From Desulfuribacillus alkaliarsenatis (GTDB taxonomy: Bacteria > Bacillota > Bacilli > Desulfuribacillales > Desulfuribacillaceae), in contig NZ_MIJE01000031.1 of NCBI RefSeq assembly GCF_001730225.1, positions 124,001 through 188,000 on the forward strand: 64,000 nucleotides of DNA. The letters are read 5' to 3'. Positions 36,057 to 45,491 of the stretch are shown piece after piece. The notes beneath the pieces are model-generated. The model ran no database searches. It saw only the letters and a program-made list of their open reading frames with translations, and was not told the DNA's origin. The translations under genes and the position numbers were made by a program. Positions within the stretch are counted from its first letter, which is position 1; each line of letters opens with the position of its first letter.

Positions 36057-36095
36057 TTTTACTTTATTGTTTTACTTTATTGGTTTACTTTATTG
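36057..36095. repeat. Three 13-bp tandem repeats at the topB end
   Basis: TTTTACTTTATTG occurs at 36057-36069 and 36070-36082, and with one change at 36083-36095. The last unit contains the topB stop codon, and the others fill the gap to pfkA. It looks like a slippage expansion. Confidence 0.9.
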
Positions 36096-37893
36096 GTTTG
36101 CTCTTTTTGGCTTCTTGGACGATGTAGGCTGCGAAGCGATTGATGCTTTCCATAAAGCGCTCCGAGGAGAAGTTGCCCTTGGCCATTTTGTTTAATGCTC
36201 GCTCCCACTTACCTGTCATTTCTGGAGATTGTAGTTCCTGTGGGACTGCCTCTATAATCGCAATTCCTTTAGCAGTTGGTTGCAGAGATTTCTTGTTACG
36301 CTCTACATAACCTACTTGGATTAAGCGTTCGATGATAGATGCTCGTGTGGCAGGTGTACCTAAGCCACTGTCTTTTAATTGCTCCTTTAATTCTTCGTCT
36401 TCCACCTGTCTTCCAGCATTCTCCATGGCACTCAGTAGTGTGCTTTCAGTATAAGGTTTAGGCGGTTGTGTTTGCTTTGTTAATATTTCTGTATCTACAA
36501 ACTGTACTGCGTTACCTTTCTTAAGTGCTGGGAGCTGCTGCTCACTATCAGAGTTTTTCTTTTCTACTGATTTATTGTACACATGCTTCCAACCAGCATC
36601 TACTATTACTTTACCCTTTGATTGGAAGGTATGGCTTTCTGTTTCTACTAATACAGTGGTTGTCTCAAATACATGGGGTGGATAGAATACAGAGATTAAT
36701 CGCTTCGCAACTAATTCGTATATATTCTTTTCTTTATCGTTAAGCCGCTGTAGATTTGGTATACGCGGTGTCGGAATACAGGCATGATGGTCTGTGACCT
36801 TTTTGTCGTTGATGATTCTTGCTGTAAATTTCATCGTGCCTGTTATTGGTTCAATCCACTCATTGTAGGTGCTTTGCTTTAACTTTTGAATAGTATCTTT
36901 AACCGCTGGCTTCATATCCGTTGACAGATAGCGACTATCGGTACGAGGATATGTTATCAGCTTATGTTTTTCATAGAGCGCTTGGGCGATGTCTAGGGTT
37001 TGTTTTGCCGTATACCCAAAATATTTGTTCCCATCACGCTGTAGTTCTGTTAAGTCATAAAGCAGTGGAGGTGGTTGCTTTTTCTTCTCCTTCTTTAGTT
37101 CTGTAACTTTTCCTGTTGTTCCTTTGACTAGGTTAGCGATTTTCTCTGCTTCATCTTTTGAGCTTATTTTTGTGCTGTTCTCTTTTAAGGACAGGTCAAT
37201 CCATGTTCCTTGAAAATCTTCATATATACTCTTTACTTCCCAATAATCTTCAGGTGTAAAATTTTCAATTTGCCGATCTCGCTCTACAAGCATGGCAAGG
37301 GTTGGGGTCTGCACTCTACCGACGCTATAAATCGTGTTGTTCTTAGTCGTGTAAGCCCTCGTGCCATTAATTCCTATCAGCCAATCAGCTTCACTACGAC
37401 ACCTCGCTGATTCATATAATGGGTCATAGTCCGTACCAGGTTTAAGCTGTGCAAATCCTTTCTTAATTGCTTCTTCTGTCATCGAGCTAATCCAAAGTCG
37501 TTTAAAAGGCTTATTGCATTTTGCTAAGTGATAAATATAGCGAAAAATCAGCTCACCCTCACGTCCAGCGTCTGTAGCACATACAAGCTCGTCCACATCT
37601 GGTCGTTGCATAAGATGCTTAACGATTTCAAGTTGTTTTTTTGTAGTCTTTACTGGCTTGAGTCGGAAGGATTCAGGGCAAATTGGTAGATGTCCCATAT
37701 TCCAGCGTTTGAGCTTCACATCGTAATCCTCTGGATCACACAATGTTACTAGATGTCCAATTGCCCAGGAAATAATATGTTTTCCACCTTCTATATAGCC
37801 GTCCTTCGAAGTGCTTTTACCATTTATAATTGCTTTTGCAATATCCCTTGCGACGCTTGGCTTCTCTGCTATAATTAATGTTTTTTGTGTCAT
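36085..37893 (-). CDS. topB: DNA topoisomerase III
   Basis: A type IA topoisomerase that decatenates DNA. The product has 602 residues. The Toprim start IIAEKPSVARDIA and the acidic TDAGREGELIF are present, and the active-site Tyr is in LITYPRTDSRYLS. SVGRVQTPTLAMLVERD and a C-terminal domain without zinc fingers complete it. The frame is open further upstream (to 37983) inside the preceding gene, but the ATG at 37893 is chosen because AAGGA lies about 8 bases before it and the family starts at that point. It lies 13 bases after the Na/Pi transporter stop. The stop codon is inside a 13-bp tandem repeat. Confidence 0.95.
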   Translation of the reverse strand: MTQKTLIIAEKPSVARDIAKAIINGKSTSKDGYIEGGKHIISWAIGHLVTLCDPEDYDVKLKRWNMGHLPICPESFRLKPVKTTKKQLEIVKHLMQRPDVDELVCATDAGREGELIFRYIYHLAKCNKPFKRLWISSMTEEAIKKGFAQLKPGTDYDPLYESARCRSEADWLIGINGTRAYTTKNNTIYSVGRVQTPTLAMLVERDRQIENFTPEDYWEVKSIYEDFQGTWIDLSLKENSTKISSKDEAEKIANLVKGTTGKVTELKKEKKKQPPPLLYDLTELQRDGNKYFGYTAKQTLDIAQALYEKHKLITYPRTDSRYLSTDMKPAVKDTIQKLKQSTYNEWIEPITGTMKFTARIINDKKVTDHHACIPTPRIPNLQRLNDKEKNIYELVAKRLISVFYPPHVFETTTVLVETESHTFQSKGKVIVDAGWKHVYNKSVEKKNSDSEQQLPALKKGNAVQFVDTEILTKQTQPPKPYTESTLLSAMENAGRQVEDEELKEQLKDSGLGTPATRASIIERLIQVGYVERNKKSLQPTAKGIAIIEAVPQELQSPEMTGKWERALNKMAKGNFSSERFMESINRFAAYIVQEAKKSKPIK

Positions 37894-37906
37894 GTTAAAT
37901 TCCTTC

Positions 37907-39589
37907 TTATTCGTCAATGTCTTCGGAGCTTTCTTTTGAGTCCGACTTATCACTTTCATGCGAATCCAACTTATCACTTTCATTTAATCCAATTATCGTT
38001 AAGTGGTTCGCAGATCTCCATAGATGATAGGCTAAGCGATCTAGCCAATGTATCGTCTGTACTATGACAATCGCGGAATCTATTGGAAACTCTGCGCCCT
38101 TCGCAGTTGATTTATATATTTCTTTTCTACCTTGCTTGCGAAGCTCTGCTATAGATTTAGACTCTATTTCCAATTGCTTTAAGCATTCATCTTCTATGAC
38201 TAAATTCTCGCTATCTAGCTTTATACTCTCGTAAGTAGTTCGTAGTTTGTCTACTATGTTGTCTATTAGCTGAATTTCAGTTATTTTCTGCGGATTATAG
38301 TCTTCCTTCAGCAGATAAATAAGTCTATCTATATGGTCAACAGCATGGACTAATGCTACGTGAGCCTTATATTCTTGTTTGGAATGGCGCTGCATGTTTT
38401 CACTTGTTTTCAGTAAGAACATCCTTATTTCCGCAAGTGCTTGATTTAGTTTATCTAATTTCTTATGTCTACTATCCATTGTTAAAGCTTTCGAGCTATC
38501 CTTCGCTACAGTTGATAATGATAAGTCAACAATGTCACCCCATAGCCTTAAAAGAGCACGGCGTGCTGCCTCAATTGCTACAGGACCAACTTCCGCTACG
38601 CTATCATCAAGGTAACGGCTATAGTTGTCTGTATCCTTCTCGTCTGGGTAGACCCATTTAACTACTTTGGCAAACCACGGTAAGATGGCAACAATAATTA
38701 ATACACCAATTACATTAAATACGGTGTGGAAAAGCGCAAGAATTACAGCTAAATCGGCGATTTGGAAAATAGAACTAATGAAAAACACAAATTGAATTAG
38801 CCATGGTAAAAATACGACAGCTAATAAGCCTGTTAGTAAATTGAAGGTGATATGCGCCATTGCGGTTTGTTTTGCAGCAATTGTACCACCAATAGTAGCT
38901 ATAATTGCCTTAATAGTCGTCCCAACATTCTGACCAATTACTAGCACTGCCGCTTGATTGAAATCAATAACTCCTGTATGTAGAGCTGCTAAAGTGGTAA
39001 CTACAGCTGCAGATGATGATTGCATAACGACTGTCATCACAATCCCAATAATCAGCAGTATCGGAATCACCCACCATTGATCTCCTGCAAAGCGTGTTAG
39101 ATCGATATAGGTAGTAAAATCAGCCATACCATCCTGTAAAACTGCAATTCCAAGGAAAATAAGGCCAAAGCCCGCTAAAGCATATCCGTGTGGCCCTAAG
39201 CGGTTACTCGATAGTAATTTCATCAAAATTCCAACACCAATAACTGGCAAGGCAATAGCACTCATATTAATTTTAAATCCAATTACAGAAACAATCCAAC
39301 CTGTACTCGTACCTCCTAGATTCGCTCCAATGATAACTCCCACAGACTGACTGAATGTAAGTAATCCCGCACTGACAAATCCAATAGTCATAAAGGTAGT
39401 GGCACTTGATGATTGAATAATTGCAGTCATAGTTGCCCCGGTCATTATGGAACGATATGTCCCACCGGTAAATTTACTTAGCATGTTTTTTAACGATTCT
39501 CCAGCAAGAGCTTTTAACCCTTCAGTCATAAGGTTCATCCCTAAGAGAAACAAACCTACTCCACCGAGAATCAATGCAAATGTTGTCAT
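37907..39589 (-). CDS. Na/Pi cotransporter family protein with PhoU-like tail
   Basis: A 560-residue inner-membrane transporter of the NptA/PNaS family. Two inverted repeats contain the QSSSA signatures (IIQSSSATTFMTIGFVSAG near 58-76, and VVMQSSSAAVVTTLAALHTG near 190), with about eight to nine spans. A PhoU-like helical domain follows (about 330-530), and the end is a Ser/Asp/Glu-rich tail (ESDKSDSKESSED). It should bring in phosphate with sodium. No phosphate-starvation box was recognised. It precedes topB by 13 bases, so they may be cotranscribed. Confidence 0.92.
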   Translation of the reverse strand: MTTFALILGGVGLFLLGMNLMTEGLKALAGESLKNMLSKFTGGTYRSIMTGATMTAIIQSSSATTFMTIGFVSAGLLTFSQSVGVIIGANLGGTSTGWIVSVIGFKINMSAIALPVIGVGILMKLLSSNRLGPHGYALAGFGLIFLGIAVLQDGMADFTTYIDLTRFAGDQWWVIPILLIIGIVMTVVMQSSSAAVVTTLAALHTGVIDFNQAAVLVIGQNVGTTIKAIIATIGGTIAAKQTAMAHITFNLLTGLLAVVFLPWLIQFVFFISSIFQIADLAVILALFHTVFNVIGVLIIVAILPWFAKVVKWVYPDEKDTDNYSRYLDDSVAEVGPVAIEAARRALLRLWGDIVDLSLSTVAKDSSKALTMDSRHKKLDKLNQALAEIRMFLLKTSENMQRHSKQEYKAHVALVHAVDHIDRLIYLLKEDYNPQKITEIQLIDNIVDKLRTTYESIKLDSENLVIEDECLKQLEIESKSIAELRKQGRKEIYKSTAKGAEFPIDSAIVIVQTIHWLDRLAYHLWRSANHLTIIGLNESDKLDSHESDKSDSKESSEDIDE

Positions 39590-39652
39590 TCAATCACCTA
39601 TTTCCTATTGTCTGCTTCATTAATAACATAACTCAATTTGTCGCTAACTTAA

Positions 39653-41857
39653 CTAGCAGTCATTATTGTTGTCTTGTAGTCGGTCGGTAAGCCTTGTATT
39701 TCTGTTTGTTGTTTTGTTGTTTCTAACGGCCATACTAATGGCTTTTTTTGTGCCGACTAATATGATTACCTTTTTGGCCCTGGTGATACAAGTGTATATA
39801 AGGTTCCGTTGTAGCATCATATAATGTTGCATGGTAAATGGTGCTATAACTATACGATATTCACTACCCTGACTTTTATGAACTGTCGTCGCGTATGAAA
39901 GCATTACTTCGTCAAGCTCTGTTACATCATATTCTACTGGAATATTGTCAAAAGTAATAGTTAAAGTGCGCTCTTCACGGTCTACATGAGTAATGGTGCC
40001 TATATCTCCATTAAAAACATTCTTATCGTAGTTGTTCTTAATCTGCATGACCTTGTCTCCCAAACGGTAGGTTGTACTTCCATAGGAAATGGAGACAGTA
40101 GATGGGTTCAGTGCCTGCTGTAATACGATATTAAGATTGACAGCCCCAGTATCTCCTCGCTGCATTGGACACAATACCTGAATGTCGTTTATTGGATCTA
40201 TCTGATAATAGCTTGGTAGGCGCTTGGTGCACAAGCCTTTAATAGTGTGAGCAATACGAACAGGATCTTCCTCCTCAATAAAGAAAAAATCGCTATCATG
40301 TCCCGTCTTCAATCTCGGAATTTCTCCATTATTGATGCGATGGGCATTCATAATAATATCGCTACCCTGGGCTTGTCGGAAAATCCTCGTTAGCTTTACC
40401 ACGTTCACCGTTTCAGAGACAATTATGTCCTTCAGAACATTCCCTGGTCCCACGGACGGTAGCTGATCAACATCACCTACGAGGATAACTACCGTTTCGT
40501 TAGCAACGGCTTTTAATAGATTAAACATAAGGACAACATCTACCATAGATGTCTCATCAACAATCAATATGTCACATTCAAGTTGATCCTGCTCGTTCTT
40601 TTTATAGCCTTCCGTTGGCTTAAATTCTAATAGGCGGTGGATGGTTTTAGCTTCCATGCCTGTTGTCTCCGTCATACGCTTGGCTGCCCTACCTGTAGGA
40701 GCTGCTAATAATACTTTGCCACCAAGGTTTTCAAAGGCTTTGATAATTGCAAGTGTAGTTGTTGTTTTTCCCGTCCCTGGCCCACCTGTAAGCACCATAA
40801 ATTTCGACTGAATCGCCGTCTGAATTGCTTGTCTTTGTACTTCGTCGTAACGAATCTGATGTTCATTTTCGATATTAGAAATGATTGTGCTAACTTCTCT
40901 GTCCTGGTAGCGGCTCGGTGTTTTGCTAATTTCCTTAATTCGCCTCGCCGTGCCAACTTCACTGTAGTATAGGGATGGCAGAAATATAGCATCCTCAGTA
41001 TGCTCAGTGCTATTTAATAACTCCAGTGGCATGATGTTATCTGTTGCAGTGGATTTTTCTAGAATGACTGTCCTATCAATTACGATTTGCTCTAGGGTTT
41101 CGTTAATTCGTTGTCTTTCTACCTCTAATATTTCCTGTGACTTCTCTAGTAACTGCTCTCTAGTTGCAAAGCAATGACCATCATTGGATAGTTCATTAAG
41201 AACATAAACAATCCCTGAACGACAGCGTTCAAAGGAGTCTTTGGCATAACCCATTTGTTGAGCAATGCGATCGGCTGTCTTAAAGCCGATGCCCCATATA
41301 TCATCCGCCAGTCGATAGGGATTGGTTGTAACGATATCAATGGCATCGTTACCGTATGTTTTGTAAATCTTTACTGCATAGGCTGTAGATACGCCGTTAC
41401 TTTGTAGAAATAACATGACGTTTTTGATTTCCTTCTGTTCCACCCACGCCTTCTTAATCATATTAACTCGCTTCTGACCAATCCCTTCTACATGGATAAG
41501 GTCATCAGGCTGTTCTTCAATCATGCGTAAAGTGTCTTCTTTAAAATGTTTCACAATCTTACGGGCATATACAGGTCCTATACCCTTGATAAGTCCACTG
41601 CCTAGATATTTCTCAATGCCAGCAATTGTTGCTGGTACGGTCTCTTCATAGTCCTGACAAGCGAATTGCTTGCCAAATTTGCTATCCATTTTCCATAGTC
41701 CACGAAGCTGAATAACTGCACCGACATTCACGGACGCTAGATTCCCGACTACAGTTACTAAGTCTACATGCCCCTTCGAGCGAATTTTGAGCACACAAAA
41801 ACCGTTTTCCTCGTTTTGGTATGTAATTCTCTCTACTATGCCACTCAAACGCTCCAT
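39653..41857 (-). CDS. recD2: RecD2-type 5'-3' DNA helicase
   Basis: The product has 734 residues. The N-terminal OB-like domain (1-75) and helix-hairpin-helix region (about 80-205) distinguish RecD2 from the RecBCD subunit. Walker A is GGPGTGKT (358-365), Walker B is ILIVDETSMVD, motif III is GDVDQLPSVGPGN, and the C-terminal motifs include VHKSQGSEY and ITRAKK. RecD2 acts in DNA repair and replication-fork stability in bacteria without RecBC. AGGTGAG lies shortly before the ATG. Forty bases later on the strand comes the J-domain fusion gene. Confidence 0.95.
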   Translation of the reverse strand: MERLSGIVERITYQNEENGFCVLKIRSKGHVDLVTVVGNLASVNVGAVIQLRGLWKMDSKFGKQFACQDYEETVPATIAGIEKYLGSGLIKGIGPVYARKIVKHFKEDTLRMIEEQPDDLIHVEGIGQKRVNMIKKAWVEQKEIKNVMLFLQSNGVSTAYAVKIYKTYGNDAIDIVTTNPYRLADDIWGIGFKTADRIAQQMGYAKDSFERCRSGIVYVLNELSNDGHCFATREQLLEKSQEILEVERQRINETLEQIVIDRTVILEKSTATDNIMPLELLNSTEHTEDAIFLPSLYYSEVGTARRIKEISKTPSRYQDREVSTIISNIENEHQIRYDEVQRQAIQTAIQSKFMVLTGGPGTGKTTTTLAIIKAFENLGGKVLLAAPTGRAAKRMTETTGMEAKTIHRLLEFKPTEGYKKNEQDQLECDILIVDETSMVDVVLMFNLLKAVANETVVILVGDVDQLPSVGPGNVLKDIIVSETVNVVKLTRIFRQAQGSDIIMNAHRINNGEIPRLKTGHDSDFFFIEEEDPVRIAHTIKGLCTKRLPSYYQIDPINDIQVLCPMQRGDTGAVNLNIVLQQALNPSTVSISYGSTTYRLGDKVMQIKNNYDKNVFNGDIGTITHVDREERTLTITFDNIPVEYDVTELDEVMLSYATTVHKSQGSEYRIVIAPFTMQHYMMLQRNLIYTCITRAKKVIILVGTKKAISMAVRNNKTTNRNTRLTDRLQDNNNDC

Positions 41858-41897
41858 AGTCTCACCTGTGTTTGTATTTATTTCTTTGTTTATGCAT

Positions 41898-43067
41898 TTA
41901 TTTTTTTGCTAATGATTGATATAGCTCTTTAAAGGTACGATAAGTCTGTTCGGCGATGCTAAACTTCATTGTATAGTTGTTTCTGAATTCCTGTGAACAA
42001 GCAAAGAGCTCATCGATTTTTTTGTTGATTTTATCTACAGCTTTAATTGCTGCTGAACCCTCTGTCTCTGGTAATAATATTATGTATCCATTACCGTTCC
42101 AACGGCTAATGCAGTCGAGATGCCTTAGATTGTCAGCAATGACAATACCAATTTGCTTGTAAATCTCATCTTCATCGTTCTTCTTTCTGACTATTATAGC
42201 ATTATCATCAGATTTCCGTCGTATCACTTCACAGACAACTACGGAAAAAACATTACCATAACGATTATAGCGAATTTGCTCTAGCCGCGCCCGCTCAACG
42301 AATGCGCGTTTATTAATTACCCCTGGTATTTCTTCTAAAAATAGATTTCTTTTTGCCTTAAACATATAGGTGCGATTACGCTTTTTTAGACTAGCTAATT
42401 CTTTAAATCTATTAATTATAGCTGTGAGGTCGTTCCGCCCAAGATAGACACTCCAGTCGTTATTTTCATATACGATATTCTTTGATAGCTCGTCCTTCTC
42501 TTTACGGCCCATGATATGGTTTTTCTCAATTACCTTGACTTCTAAATCAGCTACCATTTCATAGGTGCTATTATTCATATTAAGTCCACGATAGATATCC
42601 TGCACTTCGCAGTCGTATCTTAAAAGCTCATAGACCTCCGAGACTAGCTGCTGCCATTTGATAAAATCTTGTTTGGCTATATATTGCTGATCCCTCTCTG
42701 ATAACATATCGAAGGCCGTATGGTATTCTTTCTTAGAAATGCAATGGAGATAATCTAGCAATACACCTTTAATTTGCTCACGTTCTACGTTGCTGTGGTA
42801 ACATCTATTATTATTTTGGTAACTTGAGCTATGTAGTCTACTATTTTTTTCTACCCATTTCATAAAATATTGCTGACGTCGAGTCGGATCACTAAGTATT
42901 TCATAAGCTCGGATGATTTCTTTCATTTTCGATTCTGCGTTATAGGATTTATTAAGGTCTGGGTGGTATTTTTTTGAGAGCTTCCTATAAGCATTATTAA
43001 TCATTTCTGGCTCAGCTAAGAAATGAACTTGTAATATCTTATAATAATCTTCCCAAGCGCTGTTCAT
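41898..43067 (-). CDS. J-domain protein fused to a degenerate GGDEF domain
   Basis: The product has 389 residues from ATG 43067 (a GTG at 43109 has no ribosome binding site). Residues 5-70 are a J-domain with the HPD motif intact (His35-Pro36-Asp37 in KKYHPDLNK), which stimulates DnaK. A charged middle (about 85-225) is not recognised. The C-terminal 150 residues follow the GGDEF fold (NKRAFVERARLEQIRYNRYGNVFSVVV, ISRWNGNGYIILLPET), but the GGDEF signature is replaced by NGNGY, so no diguanylate cyclase activity is expected. It could bind a nucleotide or a protein. It precedes the che operon terminator region. The fusion is unusual. Confidence 0.8.
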   Translation of the reverse strand: MNSAWEDYYKILQVHFLAEPEMINNAYRKLSKKYHPDLNKSYNAESKMKEIIRAYEILSDPTRRQQYFMKWVEKNSRLHSSSYQNNNRCYHSNVEREQIKGVLLDYLHCISKKEYHTAFDMLSERDQQYIAKQDFIKWQQLVSEVYELLRYDCEVQDIYRGLNMNNSTYEMVADLEVKVIEKNHIMGRKEKDELSKNIVYENNDWSVYLGRNDLTAIINRFKELASLKKRNRTYMFKAKRNLFLEEIPGVINKRAFVERARLEQIRYNRYGNVFSVVVCEVIRRKSDDNAIIVRKKNDEDEIYKQIGIVIADNLRHLDCISRWNGNGYIILLPETEGSAAIKAVDKINKKIDELFACSQEFRNNYTMKFSIAEQTYRTFKELYQSLAKK

Positions 43068-43151
43068 TGCCAACCCATCCCTTCTTAATAGATGTTTCAG
43101 TGAAATCACCGTATACTACCGACATTATAAATTATTACCACTGATAGTACA

Positions 43152-43184
43152 AGAAAGGCACCTAGACAGTTGATATCTAGGTGC
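43152..43184 (-). terminator. Terminator of the chemosensory operon
   Basis: The stem GCACCTAGA (43158-43166) / TCTAGGTGC (43176-43184) is followed on the minus strand by CTTTCTTG. The U-tract is imperfect. Confidence 0.7.
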
Positions 43185-43195
43185 TCTCTACTATT

Positions 43196-44902
43196 TTAGA
43201 ACTTCTCAAAATCTTTTTCGTCAAAGTCAAAGTCATTTTCTTGGTATTGGTCTTTTTTCTGCTTAGGCGTTCCTACTGCTGGCAACTTCTTCGTAGCTGT
43301 TTTTACCTGTTGCGACCGTTGCTGAGCCATTACAGGCTGGCTATCGTTATCTACCTTAAACACGCTTACTAGCCTAGCTAGTTCCATTGATTCGCTACTC
43401 ATGTTCTCACTTGAACTTGCTATCTCTTCAACTAATGATGCGTTTTGTTGTGTAACTTGGTTTAGCTCATCAATGGCTCGGCGTATATCTGAAGCTGCCA
43501 CTGTCTGTTCCTTAAGGGATGCAGATATCTCTCCAACCACGTCTGTTGTCTTGCGAGTATTATCGACAATAGCGTGTAAGACTTTTTGTGTGTCTTCCAT
43601 TTGTTCATTTCCTCTATCAACCCGTTCAATACTACTCTTTATTAGCCTTTCTATTTCTTTTGCAGATTCAGCTGCTCTACCTGCTAGATTTCGTACCTCT
43701 GCTGCAACAACAGCAAATCCTCTACCTTGCTCGCCAGCTCGTGCAGCTTCAACAGCAGCATTTAATGCAAGTAGGTTTGTTTGGAAGGCAATATCATTTA
43801 CAGTAGAAATAATTTCTGATATTTCTCGGCTCCCCTTGGTGATTTCAGTCATAGATTCTTGAAGATTATTAACGACTTGTTCTCCATTTCTCACAGTTTC
43901 CAAAGTGCGTTTTGATAGATTATCAGCTTCTACTGCATTAGATGAAGAAGCTTCCATTGAAGAATTTATTTCTTCTATCGTTGACGCAACTTCCTCAAGC
44001 GCTGATGCTTGCTCTTCTGTTCTCTGTGACAAATCTTGGTTGCCTGATGCAATTTCCATCGAGCCGTTATTAACGATGTCCGTCGAAGTACGAACATTTT
44101 TAATAATTCCTTGTAGTTTGCCAACGAAAGCATTAAACCAATAAGCTAAATCCCCAACTTCATCCTTCGATTTCACTTCAATTCGACGGGTAAGATCTCC
44201 ACCACTTTCGGCCATTTCCCGTAGTGAGTCAACTACATTTTTAATCGGATTAGTTATTGCCTTCGTTAAGAATATAGCAATTACAACACCAAAAACAATT
44301 ACAGCAATTGTGACATAAATAAGCACCTGTATAGTCCTACTTGCCTGCTGGTCTGCTAGCGCAAGATTGTCTGATGTTTGAATTTCCAATAAACTATTTA
44401 GCTCAGTAATGACTCTTCTAACCTCTGCCATATGTTGTCTTGTTTCTGTTTCATAAATTTCAATAGCTCTAGATATGCCATTTTCAGCATCTGCTTCTAT
44501 CACATCTAAAATCTCAATTGCTGTATTATGTAAATAGCGATGCGGCTCTTCTAATTGGACAAATGTCCGTCGAAAATCTGCTGGTAGTAATTGAAATGCT
44601 TCTGTTTCTACGACTGCATAATACCATTCTCCTAAAGCACATTTCCTATGGTCAAGCTGGCCCGTAAACTCCTCACCAGTTACAAACATATTAGCCAATC
44701 CATTAACCCAGTTAAGATGATCAACTTCTCGCTCTACAAAGAAAATAAAATCTTCCATTGTTTCTAACGCGTTAATTTGTGCTTGTTGCTGCATTTCCAT
44801 AAAATAATAAACTGCTCCACCCATTGCAATAATCATAATAAAAATAACTATAAAAGCGCCTAGTAATTTCGTTCCTATATTTAGTTTGAATCTTCCAGAC
44901 AT
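43196..44902 (-). CDS. Methyl-accepting chemotaxis protein with extracellular CZB-type sensor
   Basis: The product has 568 residues. TM1 is near 12-34 and TM2 near 198-220. The outside region has the chemoreceptor zinc-binding (CZB) pattern: His62 in VDHLNWVNGL, Cys88 with KCALGEWYY, and His121 and His125 in EPHRYLHN, a 3His/1Cys zinc site. HAMP follows (about 220-275), then the signalling hairpin with the conserved FQTNLLALNAAVEAARAGEQ and RGFAVVAAEVRNLA. The tail ends DFDFDEKDFEKF, which may be a docking tether. It is the last gene of the operon; a near copy of this tail lies between the receiver and cheW genes. Zinc-linked redox or oxidant sensing is inferred from CZB. Confidence 0.93.
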   Translation of the reverse strand: MSGRFKLNIGTKLLGAFIVIFIMIIAMGGAVYYFMEMQQQAQINALETMEDFIFFVEREVDHLNWVNGLANMFVTGEEFTGQLDHRKCALGEWYYAVVETEAFQLLPADFRRTFVQLEEPHRYLHNTAIEILDVIEADAENGISRAIEIYETETRQHMAEVRRVITELNSLLEIQTSDNLALADQQASRTIQVLIYVTIAVIVFGVVIAIFLTKAITNPIKNVVDSLREMAESGGDLTRRIEVKSKDEVGDLAYWFNAFVGKLQGIIKNVRTSTDIVNNGSMEIASGNQDLSQRTEEQASALEEVASTIEEINSSMEASSSNAVEADNLSKRTLETVRNGEQVVNNLQESMTEITKGSREISEIISTVNDIAFQTNLLALNAAVEAARAGEQGRGFAVVAAEVRNLAGRAAESAKEIERLIKSSIERVDRGNEQMEDTQKVLHAIVDNTRKTTDVVGEISASLKEQTVAASDIRRAIDELNQVTQQNASLVEEIASSSENMSSESMELARLVSVFKVDNDSQPVMAQQRSQQVKTATKKLPAVGTPKQKKDQYQENDFDFDEKDFEKF

Positions 44903-44930
44903 ATAAACCCTCCTTCTTTTTTATCGGTGT

Positions 44931-45419
44931 CTAATTTGCCTCTTGTAGGACATCGTTTGATTTTTTAATTTTATTGTACTCTTCGAAACTCATAATCTTA
45001 TCAGGATCAAGTAGCATGATAATTCGATTATCATATTTCGCCATAGCTCTTATATGCGACGTCATGACATCACCAGCAAATTCTTGATCAATATCCTGTA
45101 AGATATCCTCTGTAAAATTCACAATATCTGATACACGTTCGACGATAATACCCATTGTCTTTTTGTTTACTTCTAACACAATTACGACGGTGTGGTTGTC
45201 ATAGTCGATTTCTTCTAATTGAAACTTTCGGCGCATATCAACCACAGGTATTACATTACCCCTGAAATTAATTACTCCTCTAATGGCATGATTGGCATTA
45301 AAGACTTTTGTAAGCTTTTGGTGACGAATGATTTCTTGGACTAGCATAATACTTACCCCATATTCTTCATCGCCAATTTGAAAGGTTACAAATTGTGTAG
45401 CCGTTGTTCCTTTTTCCAT
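44931..45419 (-). CDS. cheW: CheW coupling protein
   Basis: A 162-residue CheW domain couples receptors to CheA: FQIGDEEYGVSIMLVQEIIRHQKLT, the RGVINFRGNVIPVVDMR signature and GIIVERVSDI. GGAGGG lies 7 bases before the ATG and overlaps the stop of the vestigial receptor tail. It is 28 bases before the mcp gene, so the pair is cotranscribed. It differs clearly from the other CheW at 48206, so the two may serve different receptors or kinase states. Confidence 0.93.
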   Translation of the reverse strand: MEKGTTATQFVTFQIGDEEYGVSIMLVQEIIRHQKLTKVFNANHAIRGVINFRGNVIPVVDMRRKFQLEEIDYDNHTVVIVLEVNKKTMGIIVERVSDIVNFTEDILQDIDQEFAGDVMTSHIRAMAKYDNRIIMLLDPDKIMSFEEYNKIKKSNDVLQEAN

Positions 45420-45431
45420 TTGAACTCCCTC

Positions 45432-45491
45432 CTAAAACTTTTCGAAATATTTTTCGTCAAAGTTATAGTCATCTTGTTGGAATCGGTATTT
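45432..45491 (-). pseudogene. Vestigial MCP C-terminal tail between receiver and cheW
   Basis: Directly after the TAA of the receiver gene, in the same frame, 19 codons read KYRFQQDDYNFDEKYFEKF and stop at TAG. This is close to the C-terminus of the MCP at 43196 (QENDFDFDEKDFEKF), also at the DNA level. The most likely origin is a lost MCP gene of which only the 3' end is left. Read-through of the TAA would attach the tail to the receiver, a less likely alternative. Confidence 0.65.

Noticed and set aside
37894-37983. Upstream start of topB inside the Na/Pi transporter gene
   Set aside because: The extra 30 residues are the antiporter tail read in another frame; the ATG at 37893 has a proper ribosome binding site and fits the family N-terminus.
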